Assembly: GCA_900544195.1 (NCBI GenBank)
Contig: UQUJ01000085.1
Span: 1 to 8,645 of the forward strand
Reading direction: 5' to 3'
Length of the DNA: 8,645 nt
DNA from: an uncultured Alistipes sp.
GTDB lineage: Bacteria; Bacteroidota; Bacteroidia; Bacteroidales; UBA932
The stretch's first letter is position 1; the number at the start of each line of letters is the position of its first letter. Shown here piece after piece: positions 1 through 5,334 of the stretch. The notes under the pieces are model-generated. The model had not been told where the DNA came from and made no database searches. It saw only the letters and a program-made list of their open reading frames with translations. Position numbers and translations under genes: made by a program.

Positions 1-51
1 CTCCCTCGGGATATGGGGGTCAGCCACACACAATGGCCTCCCGGCATTACC

Positions 52-141
52 AGAGTCATTCTTACGTGCCTGTGGTTTGCACAAGGCTCAAAAAAATCAA
101 AGCAGCAGAGCCATTCTTGCGTGCCTGTGGTTTGCACAGGG
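52..141. repeat. 55-bp-spaced imperfect direct repeat
   Basis: Two copies of a unit of about 35 bp lie at 52-86 and 107-141, offset by 55 bp, and share a core of about 30 bp that differs at only a few positions. The 20 bp between them contain an A7 run (90-96). A third short echo, gtttgcacag, follows at 141-150, so the 9-mer gtgcaaacc (minus strand) occurs three times. The 55-bp offset is not a multiple of three, so the second copy puts the overlapping minus-strand ORF out of frame and brings in its stop. No further copy is seen at 1-51. Two copies with a 20-bp gap do not make a CRISPR array. Confidence 0.75.
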
Positions 142-340
142 TTTGCACAGTCGGGAAATTACTGAAGCCTGTTGCCGCCCTAGTCACGGCCCTCACCGGA
201 GCCATGCTGAAACAGATCTCCTCGGCATTATGATCATCCAGCCCGGACATCACGGACATCAGGTCGTTCTTTGCGTAGGAAACCGCAAGGACGCCGGCCA
301 TCCAGGCCGTAAGAAAAAATGCGAGGCCTGTTCCTTTCAT
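62..340 (-). CDS. Small hypothetical protein with signal peptide or N-terminal membrane segment
   Basis: I do not recognise this 92-residue product. Residues 1-23 look like a signal peptide or single membrane segment: MKG, then a hydrophobic stretch ending near AVSYA, with a possible cleavage before KND. Residues 24-60 are soluble in character, and the tail from about residue 64 is encoded by the repeated DNA at 52-141. The ORF starts 80 bp downstream of the fimbrillin stop on the same strand, with two hairpins between, so it is either a weakly coupled last gene of that cluster or a separate gene. In another frame the minus strand stays open past the stop to the window edge, and one extra T in the T7 run (complement of 90-96) would join the two frames. 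The gene may therefore be a frameshifted or truncated version of a longer one. It could also be spurious. Confidence 0.4.
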   Translation of the reverse strand: MKGTGLAFFLTAWMAGVLAVSYAKNDLMSVMSGLDDHNAEEICFSMAPVRAVTRAATGFSNFPTVQTLCKPQARKNGSAALIFLSLVQTTGT

Positions 341-361
341 CTATGTTATTATCAATTAGAA

Positions 362-412
362 CCTGTCGGGAGTATCACCTCCCGGCAGGCTTATGGCGCG
401 GGAATGCCCGCG
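362..412 (-). terminator. Paired hairpins after the fimbrillin gene, possible terminator
   Basis: Two inverted repeats lie in the 79-bp gap between the fimbrillin stop and the next minus-strand ORF. The first met by transcription is 397-402 with 407-412, a GC-only 6-bp stem with a 4-nt loop. The second is 362-372 with 379-389, an 11-bp stem with one G-T pair and a 6-nt loop. On the minus strand the second stem is followed by TTCTAATTG, which is only moderately T-rich. This could be an intrinsic terminator, an attenuator or a 3' mRNA stabiliser. Confidence 0.45.
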
Positions 413-419
413 ATTCTTA

Positions 420-1490
420 TTATCTGTCGATGGTAATGTTACCAGCCTCGTCATCGATCCAGTTCTCAACAGCCGGATCCCAGTGAATCTCGTTCAGAGA
501 GAAGGTAAGGTTAAAAGTGTACCTGTGTCCCATCTCCCACTTAGGAAAGACATCCTTTACCTTAACTTGCTTTGTACACTCTTCCTTAACGACCTTGTTA
601 CCAACAGCGGTTTCCACAGTATATGTAATTACAATATAGCTGTTATCATTAAATTCCTGAGGAATGTAGATGTACTGACCATCCTCAACTCCAGATCCTC
701 CTTTGATCTCAGCCGGGACTGCAATCGGCCCTCCACTCTTAACCTCGAAGCCAACATTCTCCGCATAAACCTGATCAGACAAAAACTTGTTTCCACCCGG
801 GGTCATCTTCTCTGGAATCTGGCTATAGGTTGCATAATGACAAAGATTAGTGAATTTCACAGAGTTCAAGATGAACTTCTTGTTAGCATAATCCTCAGCA
901 AGATTAGCGGTGACATTGACCATAGAAAGCTTGTGACGGAAAAGAGTCGGAACTCCGGTGTGAGCATAGTTATTCATATTTTCTGTCTTATCAGCAGCGA
1001 TGTCAGCAACAAGAAAATCAACATTCTTGTTCGTGGCCACATCAAAATGGCCATTGATTCCACCCTGATACTGTCCGTCTTCGCCTACTGCCCATACACA
1101 ATCAAAACCGGAATTATCACCTACCGTCATATCTTTCTTGTTGTACGAATACGCGAAGAATGTCAAAGAACCACCATCCTTCGGCCAATAGTAAGATGTT
1201 GTCTCATTCTTCCACAAGTTGCCATTGTATGAAATTGTAGAACCGTTGATGTACATCTGAGCCTCGGAGTTGTTGGCAGCCCAAGTCTTGCCATGTCCAA
1301 GATAATAGGCATAGGAGACAAAGACATTATTGTGATCAAAATCAGTCTGAGTCTGGCTAAGAGCCTTGGTGCGAGGAGCGACATTGAACGTGATCTCGCT
1401 GTTCCCGTTTGAGGCGACCGGCGTCACCTCTGTCTTTGAACAGGCCGCGAGAGTCGCGAGAACTGCCAATACAAACATTTCTTTTTTCAT
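420..1490 (-). CDS. Fimbrillin family (Mfa-like/FimA-like) lipoprotein
   Basis: The 356-residue product resembles the fimbrillin / Mfa-like families of Bacteroidales. These are secreted as lipoproteins, processed on the cell surface and assembled into fimbriae. I chose ATG at 1490 over the GTG nine bases upstream because it gives a compact signal peptide with a lipobox: MKKEM, hydrophobic core, then LAAC with Cys17. Just after it comes SEITFNVAPRTKA, matching the beta-strand and basic TKA segment usual at the start of the mature domain. The end, with W-I-D-D and a final ITI strand, fits the C-terminal strand region of the family. It is the third gene of the minus-strand cluster, 91 bp after the DUF5119-like gene. 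Sampled rows are clearly AT-richer than the DUF3575 gene, which suits a surface antigen that diversifies or is exchanged. Whether it is a major shaft or a minor tip subunit cannot be told. Confidence 0.82.
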   Translation of the reverse strand: MKKEMFVLAVLATLAACSKTEVTPVASNGNSEITFNVAPRTKALSQTQTDFDHNNVFVSYAYYLGHGKTWAANNSEAQMYINGSTISYNGNLWKNETTSYYWPKDGGSLTFFAYSYNKKDMTVGDNSGFDCVWAVGEDGQYQGGINGHFDVATNKNVDFLVADIAADKTENMNNYAHTGVPTLFRHKLSMVNVTANLAEDYANKKFILNSVKFTNLCHYATYSQIPEKMTPGGNKFLSDQVYAENVGFEVKSGGPIAVPAEIKGGSGVEDGQYIYIPQEFNDNSYIVITYTVETAVGNKVVKEECTKQVKVKDVFPKWEMGHRYTFNLTFSLNEIHWDPAVENWIDDEAGNITIDR

Positions 1491-1581
1491 GATAAACACA
1501 AATTAAAAGTTAAACTAAAAAAATCTTTTTCAATAAATTAATAAATAATTACGCTCCTATCATCGTGAGCTATGGTAAGTA

Positions 1582-2625
1582 CTAAATCACTATATTTTTC
1601 TGTTCATCTTCCCAGTCATCGACCTTAGGTTCAAAGGCACCACCTAAGTCCTTCGGTGGCTCGACCTTGATAGTGTCCTCCAAAAGAAGCCAATGGTGCT
1701 TGACAGCATTCTCTGTGAGAAACAGGTTCGAAATGTCAAAGGTCTTGCGGACACTCGTGCCGCCCTTGACCGCAAGGTCGAAAGTCACCTCGAAGTTGTT
1801 GTCCGACTCCGGGATGCGTCCGAATGTGTTGAACACCGCACAGATCACATTCTTGCCTTTGTCATCACTTTTCTGGAGATTGAACCATACGGAAGCTTCC
1901 GGATCGTTCATCCTCGTGTCGGTGGCAATAAGGTTTGCGCGGACCATGCCTGAGAGAACAGCCTGCGCCGAAGTGACATATTCAAGCCCATCCACCTTGA
2001 CTTGAATATACCAGCTCTCAACTACCGATGAGGCATCCGCATAGATCGTGTAGATTCCGTTGTGATAGGACACAGTCTCACACACGTTCCTGGCCACCAC
2101 AAGATGCTCTGGCTGCATGAGAATGTTCGGAGCGTCTTTCCCTTTGGTAGAGTACTTGTTCAGAACGGCTGACGGTGCAGGATCCGTGTATGCCTCTGCC
2201 TTGTCCCAACTGTAGTAGTTCCTTATCAAGGTCTCTTCAGTGCCGAAATCGTAGATGAGCATCCTGTAACTGCCCGGTGCAAGCATGACTTCTCCGCTCA
2301 CAATGCGGTTTCCGTTCTCGTCAAAGCTCACATCTGTGATAAAGCCCTCTGCGGCAATAACATCCTCGTTTTCTCCAAAGAACAGCACGTGCATGGCACT
2401 CGGCTCTATCTTCTGGACCGGGATCTTGTCATTGTAGATGTCTGACGTGACATTGTGGATTCCGGCCACATTCACCCTGACCCTGACTGCAGTAAGGTTG
2501 TCAGGATCCTCAAGGGGACGTCTCCGGCATCCGCCTGCGACTATTGCAAAAAGCAGCAGGAGAACGGACAGTCCACGGCAGAAGAACACAGCGGAACTAT
2601 ACTTTACATTGGTGTCAGACATCAT
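1582..2625 (-). CDS. DUF5119-like lipoprotein of the fimbrial cluster
   Basis: This 347-residue protein has an N-terminal hydrophobic segment (about residues 18-30) ending in AGGC, a slightly atypical lipobox with Cys33, so it is probably an outer-membrane lipoprotein. The mature part opens with RRRPLEDPD and a VRVRVNV strand. The pattern of an early anchor-like strand, an APGSYRMLIYDFG segment near residues 115-127 and a closing VDDWEDE motif is what I know from DUF5119-type proteins encoded beside fimbrillins. The assignment comes from memory of the family, not from a search. Its start is ATGATG, and either Met is possible. It lies 32 bp after the DUF3575 gene and 91 bp before the fimbrillin gene on the same strand, so co-transcription is likely. 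By position it could be an anchor or accessory fimbrial subunit comparable to FimB/Mfa2, which is inference. Confidence 0.68.
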   Translation of the reverse strand: MMSDTNVKYSSAVFFCRGLSVLLLLFAIVAGGCRRRPLEDPDNLTAVRVRVNVAGIHNVTSDIYNDKIPVQKIEPSAMHVLFFGENEDVIAAEGFITDVSFDENGNRIVSGEVMLAPGSYRMLIYDFGTEETLIRNYYSWDKAEAYTDPAPSAVLNKYSTKGKDAPNILMQPEHLVVARNVCETVSYHNGIYTIYADASSVVESWYIQVKVDGLEYVTSAQAVLSGMVRANLIATDTRMNDPEASVWFNLQKSDDKGKNVICAVFNTFGRIPESDNNFEVTFDLAVKGGTSVRKTFDISNLFLTENAVKHHWLLLEDTIKVEPPKDLGGAFEPKVDDWEDEQKNIVI

Positions 2626-2657
2626 GTTGATGATTTGTTCTTTTTACTTGTTTCTGA

Positions 2658-4058
2658 TTAGTTTTTGTTTACTTTGTGTGAATCCTTCCCGATCGGTATC
2701 ACCAATGAAACCTTGAGTTTCGTCGGGCCGAACCAGGAGACGGTTCCAACGTTGTACTTGTCCCGGAACAGGTGCTCGTAGCCCGGATCCGGCTGGTAGT
2801 GGCGGTAGTCCGTGCGAAGGAAGCCGGCGGAGACCGAGAACTCCATGTTCATCCACCTGCTGACCGGCAAGGCGTAGCCATAGGTCAATCCGGCAGACCA
2901 GAACTCTCCTTGGTAGCAGAGCTTCGTGTCCCACTGGAGGTCGTATTTCCCGGACATGCCGTAAACGCCGGCGAAATGCCCTGTAAGATAGTCCCTCCTG
3001 TCATCGCGCGCGAACCACCAGCGCGGCTCGATGCCCATTGACCAGATCTGGAAGCAATATTTCTTGCCGTTCGGCCCCCAGTTCCACCACGGAAACACAT
3101 CCTCGACCATCACCGAGAAGTTCTTCCCGACAGGGAACTCGACCTCGGCGTTGAGTGCGGTCACGGCGTCATAGAGGAGGTTGGTCTTGGCGGCGACGGT
3201 GTAGAATCTCTCCTTCGGCGGCTCCGGCTCAGGGAACTCAACCTCCGGCAGCACCGTCGGAGGGGCGATGTTCACTGAATACGGCACCTCAAGGGTCACT
3301 TCCGGCAATTCACACTCTACCGGCCCGATCGGACGGACAGTGCTGTAAAGCACATGAATATCCGTGCGTCGCAGGGACGGATAGTAGTCCGAGATCAGCC
3401 TGCGCCAGACGTTTCCACCTTGCAGACGCTTCATCATCAGCTTCTTTGTCTCGGAATTTTGAGAATCCTTGAATATGTCCGAGACCGTGGACGATCCAGT
3501 CTCGGTGTCGTAGGACGCGGCGATCTTGGTGGCGCCTTCCCAGTCCTCACCTCTTGAGATGACAACGAAATCAGAGTCGGTAAGACGTGGCTCGATGTCC
3601 TTGAGGAAGGCCTTGACACCTTCGGCACGGTCATGTCCAAGCCTTGCGTTGAGGGCCTTGCTGCCCTCTGGTGAAGCCGCGCCGATGACATAGACTTTGT
3701 ATATTCGTAGATTACCGTTGTACACGATGGACCTGAGTCCTTCGGTGGCTGCTTTCAAAGTGGCGGAGTTGTTCCGGTAACCAGGCTCGATCCTTGACAC
3801 AGCGGAGCGGTAAAAAACCGCGAACGATGCCGTGTCGTGTTTGTCCTCAAACTTGGAAGTGTCGGAGGAGAGTAAGACCGAACGCCTGACCGACGAGACC
3901 GACGGGGTGACAGAATGAACTTCGGATGAAGGTTCTATGAGTCCGGCAGAAGCCGTAAATGCGTGAAAGGAAGTGCAAACAATGACTAAAATTCGGAGGC
4001 CAAGATCCCCGAAACATTTTCGCAACAGTCTATGTAACAAGACATTACCCCCCCCCAT
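2658..4058 (-). CDS. DUF3575 outer-membrane protein with OmpA-like N-terminal half
   Basis: The product has 466 residues from ATG 4058 (470 from GTG 4070). Order: Gly-rich start, hydrophobic export segment (about 21-40) ending FTASA, an OmpA-like alpha/beta domain (about 78-185) with the motif IGAASPEGS and a following RAEGVKAFL helix, a linker rich in Pro and Glu (about 245-282), then a C-terminal DUF3575 domain (about 285-460). The latter shows KTNLLYDAVTALNAEVEF, the paired Trp WWNW and PRWWF, YLTGHFAGVYG, YGYALPVSRWMNMEF and WFGPTKLKVSLV, all characteristic of the family and consistent with a beta-barrel. DUF3575 genes commonly head fimbrial loci in Bacteroidales, and here it is the first gene of the cluster. 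ATG 4058 is preferred to GTG 4070, but both lie upstream of a nine-G tract, so expression depends on tract length. A start at a TTG codon just after the tract cannot be excluded. Confidence 0.8.
   Translation of the reverse strand: MGGGNVLLHRLLRKCFGDLGLRILVIVCTSFHAFTASAGLIEPSSEVHSVTPSVSSVRRSVLLSSDTSKFEDKHDTASFAVFYRSAVSRIEPGYRNNSATLKAATEGLRSIVYNGNLRIYKVYVIGAASPEGSKALNARLGHDRAEGVKAFLKDIEPRLTDSDFVVISRGEDWEGATKIAASYDTETGSSTVSDIFKDSQNSETKKLMMKRLQGGNVWRRLISDYYPSLRRTDIHVLYSTVRPIGPVECELPEVTLEVPYSVNIAPPTVLPEVEFPEPEPPKERFYTVAAKTNLLYDAVTALNAEVEFPVGKNFSVMVEDVFPWWNWGPNGKKYCFQIWSMGIEPRWWFARDDRRDYLTGHFAGVYGMSGKYDLQWDTKLCYQGEFWSAGLTYGYALPVSRWMNMEFSVSAGFLRTDYRHYQPDPGYEHLFRDKYNVGTVSWFGPTKLKVSLVIPIGKDSHKVNKN
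4048..4056 (-). repeat. G9 homopolymer at the start of the DUF3575 gene
   Basis: Nine C on the plus strand read as nine G on the coding strand, the first G being the third base of ATG 4058. With nine G the reading is ATG-GGG-GGG-GGT-AAT and the gene is open. With ten G the next codon after the Gly run is TAA. With eight G translation runs about 20 codons and ends at TAG. This is the classic form of a slipped-strand phase-variation tract. A length error from sequencing is also possible at such runs. Confidence 0.9.
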
Positions 4059-4078
4059 TCGACTTTTCACTGATGAGA

Positions 4079-4105
4079 GGCAAGCTTGTATGATAAGCTT
4101 TTGCC
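4079..4105 (-). promoter_or_regulatory. Leader hairpin upstream of the fimbrial cluster
   Basis: Positions 4079-4087 (ggcaagctt) pair with 4095-4105 (aagcttttgcc), leaving a 2-nt bulge and a 7-nt loop. The arms contain two copies of the palindrome AAGCTT. It lies in the probable 5' leader of the DUF3575 mRNA, about 20 nt before the GTG and 34 nt after the ATG is counted back to 4058. It could modulate translation, stabilise the mRNA or be a protein-binding site. No function is shown by the sequence. Confidence 0.4.
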
Positions 4106-4178
4106 GTCATAATCTACAAACTATGTAACAAAACACAGGAAACGCAGACACATAGGTGCACAGCAATCCAATTAAATG

Positions 4179-4209
4179 CAAAGATACGAATTAATTTTTA
4201 TTTTACAAA
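4179..4209 (-). promoter_or_regulatory. Bacteroidota-type promoter for the fimbrial cluster
   Basis: On the minus strand TTTG (4209-4206) is followed after 19 bp by TATCTTTG (4186-4179). This matches the Bacteroidota primary sigma consensus TTTG with 19-21 bp to TAnnTTTG exactly. Transcription would start near 4172, giving a leader of about 110 nt to the DUF3575 start that carries the hairpin at 4079-4105. Confidence 0.75.
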
Positions 4210-4377
4210 ATTTATTGATAAAATCGCTCCCGGAAACTTGTGGTTAACATTAGCGCCCTTCCATGGCTGAACAAATAGGCATGTCTTGAACAAGGTTCGC
4301 GTAAAGCAGGAGAACGCTCACACGGGCCACCGGAAAAGGGAAGATTTAACTTCGTAAAACTTTAGGCACGAAAATAT
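4210..4377. other. Divergent intergenic core between two promoters
   Basis: This is the middle of the 387-bp gene-free stretch between the DUF3575 gene and rpmH. I see no ORF, RNA gene or clear repeat in it. One DnaA-box-like 9-mer, tgtggttaa (4239-4247), occurs singly and is probably chance. The stretch contains whatever upstream control sites serve the two divergent promoters, but none is recognisable. Confidence 0.5.
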
Positions 4378-4408
4378 TTTGTATTTTACGGCAAAAGGAT
4401 TAAATTTG
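4378..4408 (+). promoter_or_regulatory. Bacteroidota-type promoter for rpmH
   Basis: TTTG (4378-4381), a 19-bp spacer, then TAAATTTG (4401-4408) match the Bacteroidota primary sigma consensus exactly. Transcription would start near 4414 and leave a leader of about 30 nt, A-rich, before the rpmH ATG. A strong promoter suits a ribosomal protein gene. Confidence 0.8.
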
Positions 4409-4445
4409 CAGTCCTTTTTGGAAAATATAAAAAAAATAAGCAGAT

Positions 4446-4598
4446 ATGAAAAGGACATTTCAACCATCCAGACGCAAGCGCGTGAACAAGCACGGATTCC
4501 GTGAGAGAATGGCTACCGCCAACGGTCGCCGCGTACTCGCTTCCCGTCGCCGCCACGGACGTAAGAAGCTGACTGTATCATCTGAAGACAGGTGGTAA
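4446..4598 (+). CDS. rpmH: Large ribosomal subunit protein bL34
   Basis: This encodes a 50-residue, very basic protein that begins MKRTFQPSRRKRVNKHGF and continues with the RMATANGRRVLASRRRHGRKKL core. This is the near-invariant bL34 sequence, one of the smallest proteins of the 50S subunit, bound to 23S rRNA. Length is normal for the family; the last residues SSEDRW form a short lineage-specific tail. The gene has its own promoter (4378-4408) and a strong terminator (4619-4645), so it looks monocistronic. It is not beside rnpA or dnaA here, unlike the arrangement in many other phyla. Identification is certain from sequence identity to the family pattern. Confidence 0.98.
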   Translation: MKRTFQPSRRKRVNKHGFRERMATANGRRVLASRRRHGRKKLTVSSEDRW

Positions 4599-4618
4599 TC
4601 AAGTCGGGTGACATTTAG

Positions 4619-4645
4619 GGGCAGGTCTATTGGCCTGCCTTTTTT
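4619..4645 (+). terminator. Intrinsic terminator of rpmH
   Basis: ggcagg (4620-4625) pairs with cctgcc (4634-4639). The stem can be extended inward by one wobble and one GC pair around a TATT loop. It is followed at once by a run of six T (4640-4645). It lies 21 bp after the rpmH stop and is a textbook rho-independent terminator on the plus strand. Confidence 0.9.
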
Positions 4646-4743
4646 CGTTCAACCGGGTTCTGCTTGCCATGGCGGCATGGCTCTGTGAAACGTTTCCGGC
4701 ACGGGACGGCAACCGAGGCAGCAGACATTATTGATCCAACGAC

Positions 4744-5178
4744 ATGGACATTGACGAGAAATACATGACAGAGGCGCTGAAAGAGGCGCACTTGGCCTTG
4801 GAGGAGGATGAGATTCCGATCGGGGCTGTCATCGTGTGCCGTGGCCGGATCATCGGACGTGGACACAACATGACGGAAAGGCTCCATGATCCTACGGCAC
4901 ATGCGGAGATGATCGCCATCACGGCTGCGACTGAAGCCATGGGCGGAAAATATCTCGCTGATTGCACACTCTACGTCACAGTAGAGCCTTGTCCGATGTG
5001 TTCCGGAGCGTTGAACTGGGCGCAGATCGGGCGCGTTGTCTATGGTACGCTCGATCCCAAGAGAGGATATTCCTTGTACTCCCCTTCCCTGTTTCATCCG
5101 AAAACCCAGATTCAGGCTGGGGTTATGGCCGGGGAATGCTCCGCACTCATAGTGGATTTCTTCCGGGGAAAACGCTGA
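4744..5178 (+). CDS. tadA: tRNA-specific adenosine deaminase TadA
   Basis: The product, 144 residues, is a zinc-dependent deaminase that converts adenosine at the wobble position 34 of tRNA-Arg(ACG) to inosine, acting as a cytoplasmic homodimer. The cytidine-deaminase fold signature is complete: PTAHAEM gives zinc ligand His53 and proton-shuttling Glu55, and EPCPMCSGA gives zinc ligands Cys83 and Cys86. The N-terminal EIPIGAVIV segment, GHN at 40-42 and the C-terminal FFRGKR are usual for TadA rather than for guanine or cytosine deaminases. Length is typical. It lies 145 bp after rpmH, behind that gene's terminator. A short hairpin (4666-4671 with 4676-4681) lies in the gap, and I see no convincing promoter. 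It converges with the DPP IV-like gene across a repeat block. Confidence 0.95.
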   Translation: MDIDEKYMTEALKEAHLALEEDEIPIGAVIVCRGRIIGRGHNMTERLHDPTAHAEMIAITAATEAMGGKYLADCTLYVTVEPCPMCSGALNWAQIGRVVYGTLDPKRGYSLYSPSLFHPKTQIQAGVMAGECSALIVDFFRGKR

Positions 5179-5215
5179 GGCCTCGGCACTGATTCTGCCT
5201 GCGGAAAACATTTTG

Positions 5216-5330
5216 CGGCGGTCACTCCGGCAAACCGCAGGGACGGTCGGTGAACTTGCCGGACCGCAGGGCCTGTCGGTGAGCCTGCCGGACCGCAGGG
5301 ACGGTCACTTCGGCAAGCTCAGTGACCGGA
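5216..5330. repeat. GC-rich tandem and palindromic extragenic repeat
   Basis: The gap between the convergent tadA and peptidase genes holds a 29-bp unit in tandem at 5235-5263 and 5264-5292, starting ccgcaggg and ending gccgga, with a few differences. A third, diverged copy begins at 5293. The block ends in an inverted repeat, cggtcact (5302-5309) with agtgaccg (5321-5328), and a related half-site cggtcact lies at its left edge near 5218. The end arm resembles the palindromic extragenic repeats that are scattered in many Bacteroidota genomes. Folded as RNA it could act as a terminator or 3' stabiliser for both genes. Confidence 0.7.
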
Positions 5331-5334
5331 ACAA

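Noticed and set aside
52..141. Possible CRISPR array
   Set aside because: There are only two imperfect copies with a 20-bp gap, no third copy toward the edge and no cas genes.
393..1232. Plus-strand 279-codon ORF
   Set aside because: It lies opposite the fimbrillin gene, has no recognisable domain, and the minus frame carries a clear lipoprotein with family motifs.
1491..1581. Separate promoter for the fimbrillin gene
   Set aside because: A TTTG-like element close to the start has no upstream box at 19-21 bp, so co-transcription from the first promoter is the simpler reading.
4239..4247. DnaA-box-like 9-mer near rpmH, suggesting oriC
   Set aside because: A single box with one mismatch, no cluster, and no dnaA, rnpA or other origin genes nearby.
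4627..5211. Minus-strand 194-codon ORF
   Set aside because: It covers the rpmH terminator and the antisense of tadA and has no family pattern.
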